A stretch of 64,000 nt of DNA from JBGAJN01 sp044224905. Its GTDB lineage: Bacteria > Verrucomicrobiota > Verrucomicrobiia > Limisphaerales > JBGAJN01. Positions 16,643 through 26,743 of this stretch are shown here, in pieces. Numbering within the stretch: position 1 is the stretch's first letter; every line of letters begins with the position of its first letter. The stretch covers positions 558,001 through 622,000 of the forward strand of contig JBGAJN010000001.1 of assembly GCA_044224905.1 (NCBI GenBank), written 5' to 3'. A model generated the notes under the pieces. That model searched no databases. It had not been told where the DNA came from and saw nothing but the letters and a program-made list of their open reading frames with translations. The position numbers were made by a program, and so were the translations under genes.

Positions 16643-16739
16643 AGAAAGGCCGCGATCATCCGCCCCGCGAGGGAGCAAAACAATCTGAAATTCGCGCTTG
16701 TCAAAGCCCGCCTAATTGGTACGTTACGCGACCTTTGTT

Positions 16740-16982
16740 ATGAAAGCTGACATTCATCCGAAATATGTGGACGCGGAAATCCGTTGCGCCTGCGGCAACT
16801 CGATCAAGACCAAATCCACCCGCCCCTCGCTTCTGATCGGTATTTGCAACGTCTGCCATCCGTTCTACACGGGCCAGCAGAAGTTCGTCGACACCGCCGG
16901 CCGCGTGGACAAGTTCCAGCAGCGCTTGGCCAAGACGCAAGCCGCGCAGGCCGAAAACGCCGCCAAGAAGAAAAAGAAGTAG
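16740..16982 (+). CDS. rpmE: 50S ribosomal protein L31 (zinc-binding type)
   Basis: The 80-residue protein starts at ATG 16740 with MKADIHPKY, the L31 N-terminus. Zinc ligands are present: C16 and C18 in CACG, and C36 and C39 in CNVCHPFYTG, so this is the zinc-binding form rather than the Cys-less paralogue. TAGRVDKFQQR matches the C-terminal rRNA-contacting helix. A Lys-rich tail extends beyond the E. coli length. A strong terminator lies directly downstream. Confidence 0.96.
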   Translation: MKADIHPKYVDAEIRCACGNSIKTKSTRPSLLIGICNVCHPFYTGQQKFVDTAGRVDKFQQRLAKTQAAQAENAAKKKKK

Positions 16983-16995
16983 CCCGCCTTTCCTC

Positions 16996-17038
16996 ATCCG
17001 CCCGCTGGCTGGAAACGGCCCGCGGGCGGATTGTTTTT
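16996..17038 (+). terminator. Rho-independent terminator of rpmE
   Basis: A ten-base stem ATCCGCCCGC (16996-17005) pairs with GCGGGCGGAT (17022-17031), followed by TGTTTTT. It lies 13 bases after the rpmE stop. Confidence 0.85.
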
Positions 17039-17042
17039 CTAC

Positions 17043-17112
17043 GTAAGGAGTCACGAGTCATCCGTAACGCCAAGATCGCCGCAGTTTCTTACTCATTACT
17101 CCTGATTCGTTA
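17043..17112. repeat. Intergenic repeat copy 1, upstream of prfA
   Basis: This stretch has GTAAGGAGTCACGAG, CATCCGTAAC, a C/A-rich middle, then TTACTCATTACTCCT and a second GTTAC. The same order of words recurs at 18200-18265. The left part is roughly the reverse complement of the right part, so a loose hairpin is possible. Confidence 0.6.
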
Positions 17113-17117
17113 CTTAA

Positions 17118-18197
<1,080 letters not shown>

Positions 18198-18199
18198 AT

Positions 18200-18265
18200 G
18201 ACGAGTAAGGAGCATCCGTAACTCCAAAAGCAATTACCCCTTACCCATCACTCCTCACTCCTACA
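18200..18265. repeat. Intergenic repeat copy 2, downstream of prfA
   Basis: It repeats the words of 17043-17112 in the same order: ACGAGTAAGGAG, CATCCGTAACTCC, an A-rich middle, then TTACCCATCACTCCTCACTCCT. The two copies differ at many positions, suggesting an old or rapidly drifting intergenic repeat family. Confidence 0.55.
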
Positions 18266-18269
18266 TCCC

Positions 18270-18845
18270 ATGACCGAGATCAAAGGTATCATCTTCGACT
18301 GTGACGGCACCGTTGCCGACACCATGCCGCTGCATTGGCGTGCGTGGAGCGTGGTCACCAAACGCTACGGACTCCATTTTCCCGAAGATCGCTTCTACGC
18401 CTACGGCGGCGTGCCTTCGCGCGACATTTTCAAAATTCTCAGCGCGGAGCAGGGCATCCCTCTCGACCCGATCGAAGCGTCGCGTGAGAAAGAAGAAGCT
18501 TTCATGCCCTTGCTACCGACCGTCACGGCGATCGAGCCGGTGGTGCAAATCGCACGTGACCATCACGGCAAGATTCCCCTCGCGATCGCGACCGGCGGAA
18601 TTTACCGGATCATCCACCAAGTTTTGGAGCACCTGAAGATTCGCCACCTGTTCGATCACGTGGTGACCAGCGAGCACGTGCAACGACAAAAACCCGCGCC
18701 GGATATTTTCCTCGAAGCCGCGCGCCGCATCGGCGTCGAGCCGCAATACTGCCTCGCCTACGAAGACACGGATCTGGGGATGCAAGCGATTCGCTCAGCC
18801 GGAATGCGTGCGGTGGATGTGCGAGAGCTGCTGGCGGGACGGTGA
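18270..18845 (+). CDS. HAD-superfamily phosphatase/phosphomutase
   Basis: The 191-residue protein has the HAD motifs: motif I FDCDGTVADT with Asp10 and Asp12, motif II at IATGG, motif III Lys in RQKPAPDIF and motif IV YEDTDLGMQA. The helical cap between motifs I and II (about 16-80) is of the beta-phosphoglucomutase type, so substrates are probably small phosphorylated sugars or related metabolites. It starts at ATG 18270 downstream of prfA; the repeat between the two genes makes a shared transcript uncertain. YqaB-like fructose-1-phosphatase is a good specific candidate, but the substrate cannot be read from sequence. Confidence 0.85.
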   Translation: MTEIKGIIFDCDGTVADTMPLHWRAWSVVTKRYGLHFPEDRFYAYGGVPSRDIFKILSAEQGIPLDPIEASREKEEAFMPLLPTVTAIEPVVQIARDHHGKIPLAIATGGIYRIIHQVLEHLKIRHLFDHVVTSEHVQRQKPAPDIFLEAARRIGVEPQYCLAYEDTDLGMQAIRSAGMRAVDVRELLAGR

Positions 18846-18923
18846 AGTTGATTCGAAACTCCAGTAGCGCGCCATTTATTGTGGAACGAGGCGCTCGGAG
18901 AATGACTACTCCGTGCCAACGGT

Positions 18924-20141
18924 TCACGCTACCCGCTTTTTCCAAACATACCGAAACATGATCACGCGCAGCGCGGCGGCGAGCGGGATTGCCAGAATGC
19001 CGCCGAGGATGCCGCCGAGCAACGTCGTGCCCACCATCACTGCGATGATGATTACCAGCGGATGCAGGCCCACGCGGTCGCCCATGATTTTCGGTGACAC
19101 GACTAGACCCTCGATGGTTTGCACCACGGCGAACACGGCGAGCACGAGCGCCGGTTGCACCCATCCGCCCGAACTGGCGAACGCCATGACGACCGCAGTA
19201 AGGCACACGATCACCGCGCCGAGAAACGGAATCATCGTCAGCGGAATCGCCATCACGCCGATCAGCAAGGCGTAAGGGAGGCCGATCAACAGAAACCCCG
19301 TCGTGTAGAGCACGCTATCGATCACCGCCACGAGCAATTGTCCGCGAAAGAACGCGATGAGGTAATCGTTAATTGAGCGCAGGATGAAAACGACCTCGTC
19401 TTTTATGTCCGACTGTGACACCGGAAGGTAATCGGTCCACCGGCTTTGAATCCCTTCCTTCTCGAGCAGGAAATAAAATGCATACACCGGCACGAGCGAG
19501 ATGCCGGCAATGATCCCAAAGAGTGAGGCGACGATGCTGAATTGTCCGAACAACCACTTGGCCGCGCTGCCCGCGGACTTCGCGAGCCATTGCGCTGCCG
19601 ACTTGACCGAATCATCACCGAGGAACGCCGCGAGCGTGGACTTGTCGGCGAAAATCTTGGCCGGTGCATTGGTTGACGACGCAGCGAGTGCGGTCGGGGT
19701 GTTTGTTGAGTTCGCCGAAGTTCGATCGAACAACTGTTGAACGACGGTCGGCGGATGGCTGATCCAATCGTCGAGTTGCTTCTCCATTCTCTCGGCGTAG
19801 CTCGGGATTCGTTGAACGAGCTCGCGCGTTTCGCTCACCATTTGCGGAATCACCCCAGCCGCGATACCGGCGACGATCGCAAGCGCGAGCGCGAAGACGA
19901 AGATGATACCGCGCGGTCGAGAGATCTTTCGGCTTTCGAGAAAATCCACCACGGGGTCGAGCAAGTAGGCAAGAATGCCGGCAACGGCGATGGGCCAGAG
20001 GACGGGTGAAAGCAGACGCAGAACGAGACCGAGGCCCCACACGGTGGCGGCAATCAGCGCGACGATCAAGCCCAGCGCGCAGCCTGTGAGTGCCAGCCAG
20101 ATGAGACGAGCCTGGCGTTCGCTGGGAGGCGGGAAGTTCAT
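18924..20141 (-). CDS. AI-2E family transporter (PerM/YdiK-like)
   Basis: The 405-residue protein has about seven to eight membrane segments with the AI-2E family layout: an N-terminal helix pair including LLSPVLWPIAVAGILAYLLDPVVDFLE, a large extracytoplasmic helical region (about 100-190), and a C-terminal bundle with PYALLIGVMAIPLTMIPFLGAVI and the VSPKIMGDRVGLHPLVII signature. Family members have been tied to autoinducer-2 export or Na+/H+ exchange, so the substrate is open. Its ATG overlaps the proC stop as ATGA, so translation is coupled to proC. Confidence 0.9.
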   Translation of the reverse strand: MNFPPPSERQARLIWLALTGCALGLIVALIAATVWGLGLVLRLLSPVLWPIAVAGILAYLLDPVVDFLESRKISRPRGIIFVFALALAIVAGIAAGVIPQMVSETRELVQRIPSYAERMEKQLDDWISHPPTVVQQLFDRTSANSTNTPTALAASSTNAPAKIFADKSTLAAFLGDDSVKSAAQWLAKSAGSAAKWLFGQFSIVASLFGIIAGISLVPVYAFYFLLEKEGIQSRWTDYLPVSQSDIKDEVVFILRSINDYLIAFFRGQLLVAVIDSVLYTTGFLLIGLPYALLIGVMAIPLTMIPFLGAVIVCLTAVVMAFASSGGWVQPALVLAVFAVVQTIEGLVVSPKIMGDRVGLHPLVIIIAVMVGTTLLGGILGGILAIPLAAALRVIMFRYVWKKRVA

Positions 20142-20953
20142 CCTTGGCCGAGTTTGCGTGCCTTGTCGGAGGCCGCGCGGACAGCGTTGATGAGCGCACC
20201 GCGCACGCCGCCTTTTTCCAATTCGTGGAGTCCCTCGATCGTCGTGCCGCCGGGACTTGTGACCATGTCTTTTAGCGCACCTGGATGCATACCGGTTTCC
20301 AAAACCATTTTTGCGCTGCCAAGCAACGTCTGCGCCGCGAGCTTGATCGCGATATCGCGCGGGAGGCCAGCAGCCACGCCGCCGTCGCTCAACGCTTCAA
20401 TCATCAGGTAAGCGTAGGCGGGTCCGCTGCCGCTGAGGCCGGTGACGGCATCGAGGAGCGCTTCCTTGGTTTGAAATGCCACACCAACGGCGGAGAAAAG
20501 TTTTTCGGCAAGTGTAGCGTCGGCAGCTGTCGCACTTTTTCCGAGAGCGAAACCGGTCGCAGACGCGCCGACGAGTGCGGGAGTATTCGGCATCACGCGG
20601 ATGACGCGCATACCGCTGGGCAAGGCGCCTTCAAGTTTTGCGATCGTCACGCCAGCGGCAATCGAGATGAGCAAGTGTTCGTGCGTCAGTGCGGGACGAA
20701 TTTCCGCCAGCACGTCGGCGACTTGTTGTGGCTTCACCGCGAGGAAAATAATCTGGCTGCGACGGATGACGTCGAGGTTTCCGGCGGACACTTTGGCGCC
20801 CGTGTCCTTGGCGAAACTCGCTCGCGCGGCATCGACGACGTCGCTGGCGTGAAGTTGCGCGGGCTTGACCAGTCCGGCCTGAATAAATCCTTTCGCGAGC
20901 GCGGAGGCCATTTTACCCGCGCCGAGAAACCCGATGGAGAGCTTGGCTGCCAT
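20138..20953 (-). CDS. proC: Pyrroline-5-carboxylate reductase
   Basis: ProC reduces 1-pyrroline-5-carboxylate to proline with NAD(P)H, the last step of proline synthesis. The 271-residue product begins with a Rossmann motif IGFLGAGKMASALAKGF (about 7-23), has the mid-domain VRVMPNTPALVG motif, and ends with the family signature around TGLSGSGPAYAYL and MVTSPGGTTIEGLHELEKGGVRGA. Length and motifs are complete, so it should be active. It forms a two-gene unit with the AI-2E-family transporter through a four-base overlap. Confidence 0.96.
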   Translation of the reverse strand: MAAKLSIGFLGAGKMASALAKGFIQAGLVKPAQLHASDVVDAARASFAKDTGAKVSAGNLDVIRRSQIIFLAVKPQQVADVLAEIRPALTHEHLLISIAAGVTIAKLEGALPSGMRVIRVMPNTPALVGASATGFALGKSATAADATLAEKLFSAVGVAFQTKEALLDAVTGLSGSGPAYAYLMIEALSDGGVAAGLPRDIAIKLAAQTLLGSAKMVLETGMHPGALKDMVTSPGGTTIEGLHELEKGGVRGALINAVRAASDKARKLGQG

Positions 20954-21014
20954 AGTGCCAGTCTATCAGTTCAGCCGGGCGACGAAAGGCAAAAGCAAAG
21001 TCGGCGAGCCCTCG

Positions 21015-22382
21015 TCAATCGCGCGGCCAGATGCGGAGCCACAGACGTTGCGGCGGTTCGAGGAGAATTTCGCGAAGGAGAACTTGCATGCGTTCCGCGG
21101 AAGGCTCGTGCAATTGCTGGCAGAGCGCGAGGGTGAACACAAAGGCTCCGCCGGCCGCCGCGAAGAAAACGCTGAATTGATTCCATTCGAATCCGTGCCA
21201 GTTGAACTTTATTCCCTGCAACGCATCGATGAGGACGCCCCAAAGGACGGGAGAGATGCCGAGGGTTAAACTACCCACAACGGAGAACAGCGCGAAGAAG
21301 TGGCTGCGGCCCATCTCGGGGACAATCGCCATCGCGAGTCGCGTGTTGGCCATCGTAATAAGGACGGCGGCGAGACCCATGAGAAATTGCAACACGAGCG
21401 CATCGGTGCGTCCCGGAGCGTGCCATCCTCCGGCAAGAGCCAACCAGCCCATTAGAATGATGAGCCACACAAATAATCCGAACGCGATGACGGGCTTGCT
21501 GCCGAAACGATCAAGGCGGGTGCCCACAAGCCATAAGCTGCCCAGACCTCCGAGAAAGTACGTGGAGTTGGCGATGAGGATGTCGCGTTCGCTGAGTCCG
21601 GCTTTGGCTTTCAGAAAGACAACCGCGAACGTGGTCATGCCGCCAAAGGCGACGGACCAGCCGATATTAAACCAGAGCAGTTTTTGAAACGGTGGATGAC
21701 TCGCAATCGCTCGCCAGGGAACCGGTGTGCGCGACGTGATTTCTGAAAAGCCCGTCGGGATATCCGGGATGCGTTTGAGAAAGACGAGGCTCATCGCGCC
21801 CATCGATGCACTGAATAGAAACACGAGCGAGAAACGGCCCGACGCAGGCTCGTTTCCCAGACACAACGCGGCGAGCAGAAAGGCGAGGAAGCTGCCGAGA
21901 TTGGCGAACGCAGCATCGCCGGCGAGGTATTTACCGCGAACTTGAGCAGGAACCAATCCCGTGATCCACGGCAACCACGCGGCACTGGAAATCCCACGGG
22001 AGAGATTGAACGTGAAGAGCAAAATCAACACGAGCGCGAGGCGGTTCGTGGCGTCGAGGAATCGTCCCGTCAATGGCACCAATGCCATCACAAAGATGAA
22101 CATCACGCGCATGCCCCATCCGCTGAAAACGAATTTCTTGTAACCGATGCGGGCGACGTGTTGCGCTGCGGGAATTTGCAGGATCACCAACAGCGGCATC
22201 ATGCCGGCAATAATCCCGAGCACGGTTGAACTCGCACCGAGACTGCGCGCGTAGAGGATCATCGGACTACCGAGCACCATCTGAAACGAGAGCGCGTTGA
22301 AAAGGGCGAAGAAGAACGCGTTGCTCAGTCCCGCAGGGAAAGAATTTGCGGGTGCGGGCGGCGTGGTTTCGGAAGGCATCAT
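21015..22382 (-). CDS. Major facilitator superfamily transporter
   Basis: The 455-residue protein has about twelve hydrophobic helices. The loop between helices 2 and 3 reads ARIGYKKFVFSG, a degenerate version of MFS motif A, and the equivalent in the second half is GTRLDRFGSKPVIA, which is better conserved. The loop between halves contains a short soluble stretch (about 205-240). It starts at one of two adjacent ATG codons (22382 or 22379). No substrate can be assigned. It stands alone, in the same direction as proC. Confidence 0.8.
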   Translation of the reverse strand: MMPSETTPPAPANSFPAGLSNAFFFALFNALSFQMVLGSPMILYARSLGASSTVLGIIAGMMPLLVILQIPAAQHVARIGYKKFVFSGWGMRVMFIFVMALVPLTGRFLDATNRLALVLILLFTFNLSRGISSAAWLPWITGLVPAQVRGKYLAGDAAFANLGSFLAFLLAALCLGNEPASGRFSLVFLFSASMGAMSLVFLKRIPDIPTGFSEITSRTPVPWRAIASHPPFQKLLWFNIGWSVAFGGMTTFAVVFLKAKAGLSERDILIANSTYFLGGLGSLWLVGTRLDRFGSKPVIAFGLFVWLIILMGWLALAGGWHAPGRTDALVLQFLMGLAAVLITMANTRLAMAIVPEMGRSHFFALFSVVGSLTLGISPVLWGVLIDALQGIKFNWHGFEWNQFSVFFAAAGGAFVFTLALCQQLHEPSAERMQVLLREILLEPPQRLWLRIWPRD

Positions 22383-22872
22383 CCGGTGTTGCGCGGCGTT
22401 CGCTAACGAAGCGCGGTCGCGAATATTTGGATTGGCGTTCGGCAGTGTCGAGTGAATTTCGCACGAGTTCGCCTTTTGCGATGCGAGAATTTTCCTCGGA
22501 AACCTACTTCAGCGATCTGAAGCTAGTCGTTGGAAAGAATTCCTACCAAGACCTGCAAATCGATCCCCGAGAAGGGGCAGTCGCAACCCCTCACCGTGGC
22601 AGACGGAGGACAACGTGTCCTGTTTATGGGCAACAATGGTTGAAAACAGCTTTAAATAGCCTTCGCAACCTTGCGGCACAATGTTTGCTAAAGGAGGAGC
22701 TGCTATCAGAAACGACAAGTCATTATCGAGAACTGCAGAAAGACGTCGGCGCTGCCGAATAGAACACTATATGCCATTACCAGTCTGCGACACGGATGTC
22801 TTGTGTAATTCGATTAACAGCGAAATTTGCGGTCATGTTTGCTGTGCGGTGTAACCGAGCTTTTACTATTTT
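22383..22872. other. Intergenic region upstream of pilC
   Basis: About 490 bases between divergent genes. An open frame over 22346-22762 (plus) has no recognisable product and overlaps the MFS start, so I do not call it. AAAGGAGGAG at about 22691 resembles a ribosome binding site but no good gene follows. I searched by eye for a c-di-GMP riboswitch and for a sigma54 promoter (GG-N10-GC) before pilC and did not find convincing matches. Confidence 0.35.
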
Positions 22873-24084
22873 ATGCCCTCATTCGTTTATCTAGCACGTG
22901 ATACGGCAACAGGCCGCGAGGTTCGCAGTTCAGTCGAAGCCAATTCCGAACAGGCCGCCATCGCAGCGTTGCTCAACCGCAACATGCTCGTTGTCTCCAT
23001 TCAGGAGAAGATTAGTAAGAAGGGTAAGACGGGCGGCGGCAGTATCGCCCTCGCCGATTTGGTGATCTTCACACGACAGCTCGCGACCATGGTGGACGCG
23101 GGTCTCGCGATGGTGCAATCACTGCAAGGACTTGCCGAGCAAACAACGAACAAAGCGATGCATGACGTAATCAAAGACGTGTGCACGCGCGTCGAAGGCG
23201 GCGATAGTTTTTCGACCGCGTTGAGCAAACATCCCAAGGTCTTCAATCGGCTGTACGTCTGCATGGTCGAGGCCGGTGAAAAGGGCGGCTTGCTTGCCGA
23301 AATTCTCGCACGTCTCGCGACCTATCTGGAAAACACTGCTCGTCTGCGCAAGAAGGTGAAGTCAGCGATGATGTATCCTACCGCAGTGACGATTATTGCT
23401 ATCGGCATTACGATTTTCTTGCTCGTCAAAGTTGTCCCGGTGTTTGGTGAAATCTTCAGCGGCTTCGGTGCTAAGCTGCCCGCGCCAACACAATACCTCA
23501 TCGACACGAGTAATTTTGTTAAAAGCTATCTGCTGTTCATCCTCGTCGGTATGGGCGGATCCGTTTACGGGTGGTTCGCTTTTATCAAAACCAAGGGTGG
23601 CCGCGAGTTTTGGGATCGCACCCGCATCAAGCTGCCAATTTTCGGGCAGATCGCCCATAAGATCGTGCTCGCACGTTTCGCACGCACGCTGGCATCCCTG
23701 ATTCGAAGCGGCGTGCCGATTCTCGAAGTGCTTAACATTGTCGCAAACACTGCGGGCAATGTGATCATGGAAAAAGCGATTCGCACGGCATCGTCGGACA
23801 TTGAAAAAGGCGAAGGCATTTCTACGGCCATGGCGAAACATCCAATCATGCCGCCCATGATCATTCGCATGATGTCGGCCGGTGAACAGACCGGAAAAAT
23901 TGACTCGATGCTCGAGCGCGTAGCGGACTTTCTCGATGAAGAAATCGAGACTACCTTGTCCGGTCTAACCTCATTGATTGAACCTTTGTTGATCGTTTTC
24001 CTTGGTGTTGTTGTAGGCGGCATCGTGATCTGCATGTTCCTGCCGATCTTTAAGATGAGCGAAATCATCAACCCGCAGAAATAG
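22873..24084 (+). CDS. pilC: Type IV pilus / type II secretion inner-membrane platform protein (PilC/GspF)
   Basis: The 403-residue protein starts at ATG 22873 and has a complete PilC/GspF layout: an N-terminal region MPSFVYLARDTATGRE..., two T2SSF domains (about 68-190 and 270-395) and three membrane segments (about 170-190, 215-238 and 370-395). The family signature ARFARTLASLIRSGVPILEVL and the twin RQLATMVDAGLAMVQSL are both present. It anchors the assembly ATPase at the inner membrane. It lies 20 kb from the PilM-type block, so pilus genes here are dispersed. A sigma54-type regulator follows after 28 bases. Confidence 0.93.
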   Translation: MPSFVYLARDTATGREVRSSVEANSEQAAIAALLNRNMLVVSIQEKISKKGKTGGGSIALADLVIFTRQLATMVDAGLAMVQSLQGLAEQTTNKAMHDVIKDVCTRVEGGDSFSTALSKHPKVFNRLYVCMVEAGEKGGLLAEILARLATYLENTARLRKKVKSAMMYPTAVTIIAIGITIFLLVKVVPVFGEIFSGFGAKLPAPTQYLIDTSNFVKSYLLFILVGMGGSVYGWFAFIKTKGGREFWDRTRIKLPIFGQIAHKIVLARFARTLASLIRSGVPILEVLNIVANTAGNVIMEKAIRTASSDIEKGEGISTAMAKHPIMPPMIIRMMSAGEQTGKIDSMLERVADFLDEEIETTLSGLTSLIEPLLIVFLGVVVGGIVICMFLPIFKMSEIINPQK

Positions 24085-24112
24085 ACAGAACCCAAACCAC
24101 ACGAAAAATATT

Positions 24113-25573
24113 ATGGCCAAAGTTCTGATAGCAGATGACGAATTGACAATGATCCAGATGGTGAGCGACCTCGTCCGTAAGGAAGGTCACGAGCCAATCA
24201 CCGCGACCAGCTTGGCCGCCGCATTGCAAGTGCTGGAAACCAATCCGCCCGATCTAGTAATCACGGATTTGTATCTCGACAAGACGAGTGCGCACGGTTT
24301 CCAAATCCTGGAAAAGGCACGCACGTTGAGTGAGCCCGCGGTGGTGATCATGATCACGGGTTTCGGCTCGGTTGAAACGGCCGTCGAGGCCATGAAGCGT
24401 GGCGCGTATGATTATTTGGAAAAGCCGTTCAAATTGGATGAATTGCGCCTGTGTGTCGAACGTGCCATCGCTTACCGCCGCGCGCTCGCGGAAAATATTT
24501 ATCTGCGCAAGCAGCTCCGCGCAAAGTATCACTTCGATCACCTCGTCGGGGCTTCCTCGAAAATGCAGTCGGCTTTCAAACTGATTGAACGAGTTGCTGA
24601 CACCGACAGCACCATCTTGATTCAGGGAGAAAGCGGCACCGGTAAGGAGCTTGTCGCCCGTGCGTTGCACTTTAACAGCCGCCGGCAGCTTGGTCAGTTT
24701 GTACCGGTTAATTGTGCGGCCTTGCCTGAGAGCCTTTTAGAATCGGAATTGTTCGGACACCGGAAAGGTGCGTTCGCCGGTGCGATATTCGACAAGAAGG
24801 GCCTGTTCGAAGAAGCCGACGGTGGAACCATTTTTCTGGACGAGGTTGCGACCATGTCCGCTATGTTGCAAACACGGTTGCTGCGTGTGCTGCAAGAGCG
24901 GGAAGTCCGTCGTGTGGGGGACAATTCACCGACTTACGTCAACGTCCGCGTCATCGCCGCCACCAATGAATCGCTAGAAAAGCGCGTCAAGGAAGGCACG
25001 TTCCGCGAAGACCTATTTTATCGGCTGAACGTTATCCAGATCAGTCTGCCCAAATTGGCTGACCGTCGTGACGACATTCCCTTGCTGATTGCGCACTTCC
25101 TGAAGAACAAGGTCAGTTCGCGCACCGGCAAGCCGTATCAAGTTACCCGCCAGGCAATGGACATCTTGTGTGGCTTCAACTGGCCCGGCAACGTACGTGA
25201 ACTGGAGAATGCGATTGAACGCGCCTGCGCCGTTTGCGAGGGCAACACTATTCAACCTGGTGACCTGCCGCCCGTCCTGCTCGGTTCGGGGATTCACCCC
25301 AACATTTTGCAATCGGGCGCTCTCGTCGCATCGGGCGCGGATTCGCTTTATCCGTTCGCTGGCGCCGACGTTCAGAATCCACACATCGCGTCGATCGGCG
25401 TGAGTAGCTCGGACCCGATCCAGCCGTTGAAGTGTTTCATCCGCGAACAGGAACAGACCTATCTCAGTCGTGCCCTTTCCCAAACCGACGGTGACAAGGA
25501 GAAGGCAGCCGAGATTCTTGGAATCAGTTTGGCCACGCTTTACCGGAAACTCGCCGAACACCAAGAGGTGTAA
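24113..25573 (+). CDS. NtrC-family response regulator with altered GAFTGA loop
   Basis: The 486-residue protein has a receiver domain (1-120; acidic pocket D8/D9, phospho-acceptor D52, K104), an AAA+ central domain (about 143-375) with Walker A GESGTGKE (172-179) and Walker B GGTIFLDEV (237-245), and a Fis-type helix-turn-helix at the C-terminus (KEKAAEILGISLATLYRKL). The loop that contacts sigma54, normally GAFTGA, reads GAFAGA at 219-224. Thr at that position is important in characterised members, so sigma54 activation may be weakened or modified. Position after pilC suggests a PilR-like role, but there is no adjacent kinase. Confidence 0.88.
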   Translation: MAKVLIADDELTMIQMVSDLVRKEGHEPITATSLAAALQVLETNPPDLVITDLYLDKTSAHGFQILEKARTLSEPAVVIMITGFGSVETAVEAMKRGAYDYLEKPFKLDELRLCVERAIAYRRALAENIYLRKQLRAKYHFDHLVGASSKMQSAFKLIERVADTDSTILIQGESGTGKELVARALHFNSRRQLGQFVPVNCAALPESLLESELFGHRKGAFAGAIFDKKGLFEEADGGTIFLDEVATMSAMLQTRLLRVLQEREVRRVGDNSPTYVNVRVIAATNESLEKRVKEGTFREDLFYRLNVIQISLPKLADRRDDIPLLIAHFLKNKVSSRTGKPYQVTRQAMDILCGFNWPGNVRELENAIERACAVCEGNTIQPGDLPPVLLGSGIHPNILQSGALVASGADSLYPFAGADVQNPHIASIGVSSSDPIQPLKCFIREQEQTYLSRALSQTDGDKEKAAEILGISLATLYRKLAEHQEV

Positions 25574-25703
25574 TTCTTCTCAACCGACGGCTTTCAAGGT
25601 CGTTCAACCTCGGGGAATTTTCTTTCCTTTCTCCGAGGCGACTTCTTAGTATTTCCCGCTGCGCCTCCAATTGCGGGGGTGCGTGATCAACACTAAGAAA
25701 CAT

Positions 25704-26669
25704 ATGCCATTGACCCATACGAAAGATTTGTTCGCCAAAGCGCTGAAAGGCAAATACGCCCTCGGCGCTTTTAACGTCAACAACATGGAATTGCTGCAAG
25801 CCATTGTTGAGGCGTGCGAGGAAGAAAAGGCCCCGGTCATGTTGCAGATTTCCAAGGGCGCACGCCAGTACGCGAACCCAGTTTACCTCAAGAAATTGAT
25901 TGAGGCAGCAGTGAGCCTTTCAAATATCCCAATCGCGGTGCACTTGGACCATGGTGACTCGTTCGAACTCTGCAAAGAATGCATCGACGAAGGATTCACC
26001 AGCGTGATGATCGACGCGAGTCACGAGTCTTTTGAAAAGAACGTCGAGATCTGCCGGAAGGTCGTTGATTACGCCCACGCCCACAACTGTGTGGTCGAAG
26101 GCGAATTGGGAATGCTGGTCGGCGCGCAACATGACGACGGCGAAGAGGGCGGTGGCTATTCCAAAGGCGGTTGCTATACACACCCCGACGAAGCGGTGAA
26201 GTTCGTTAAGGAATCGGGTGTTGATTCGCTGGCGGTCGCAATCGGCAATTCCCACGGTGCCTATAAGTTCAAAGGGGAACAACATTTGGATCTCGAACGC
26301 CTCAAAGCTATCAAGAAAGCGCTCATGGACGCCGGCCTTGGGGATTACCCGCTCGTTCTTCACGGTGCGTCGAGTGTCCCCAAGGAACTTGCGGTCGAAA
26401 TCAACAAATATGGCGGTAAACTCGGAGAAGATACCGCTGGAGTGCCCGAGGCTGACATTGAAATCGCTCGCCGCGTGGGTTGTACCAAGGTCAATATCGA
26501 TACCGATCTCCGTTTGGCTATGACCGCGGCGATTCGGAAGGTGCTCGCGGAAAATCCCAAAGAATTTGATCCCCGCAAGTACTTAGCACCCGCCCGGCAA
26601 AAGGTGAAAGATCTTGTGCGGCACAAGGTTAAGAACGTTTTATGCTGTGCCGGTCACGCTTTTGACTGA
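25704..26669 (+). CDS. fba: Class II fructose-bisphosphate aldolase
   Basis: This zinc-dependent aldolase cleaves fructose 1,6-bisphosphate into dihydroxyacetone phosphate and glyceraldehyde 3-phosphate. I use ATG 25704 (321 residues), which begins at MPLTHTKDLF; an in-frame TTG upstream is unlikely. The motifs are clear: AFNVNNMELLQAI near the N-terminus, HLDHGDS with the catalytic Asp and a zinc His, VEGELGMLVGAQHDD, the loop VAIGNSHGAYK, LHGASSVP and the phosphate-binding VNIDTDLRLA. A strong terminator follows. It appears to be a single-gene unit. Confidence 0.95.
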   Translation: MPLTHTKDLFAKALKGKYALGAFNVNNMELLQAIVEACEEEKAPVMLQISKGARQYANPVYLKKLIEAAVSLSNIPIAVHLDHGDSFELCKECIDEGFTSVMIDASHESFEKNVEICRKVVDYAHAHNCVVEGELGMLVGAQHDDGEEGGGYSKGGCYTHPDEAVKFVKESGVDSLAVAIGNSHGAYKFKGEQHLDLERLKAIKKALMDAGLGDYPLVLHGASSVPKELAVEINKYGGKLGEDTAGVPEADIEIARRVGCTKVNIDTDLRLAMTAAIRKVLAENPKEFDPRKYLAPARQKVKDLVRHKVKNVLCCAGHAFD

Positions 26670-26708
26670 GCTGGCCTCAGCGAGCTGGTGTAACGCTGGA
26701 TACAAAAC

Positions 26709-26743
26709 ATAAGCGTCTTATAATAAGACGCTTATATTTTTTT
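26709..26743 (+). terminator. Bidirectional Rho-independent terminator between fba and mnmG
   Basis: A twelve-base perfect stem, ATAAGCGTCTTA (26709-26720) and TAAGACGCTTAT (26724-26735), is followed by ATTTTTTT on the plus strand. On the minus strand it is followed by GTTTTG, so it can serve both convergent genes. Confidence 0.92.

Noticed and set aside
22346..22762. Possible 138-residue gene before pilC.
   Set aside because: It starts inside the MFS gene, has no recognisable pattern and no proper ribosome binding site, and its composition resembles non-coding DNA.
22383..22872. Possible c-di-GMP riboswitch or sigma54 promoter before pilC.
   Set aside because: No GEMM-like core could be found, and GG/GC pairs had 8 rather than 10 bases between them.
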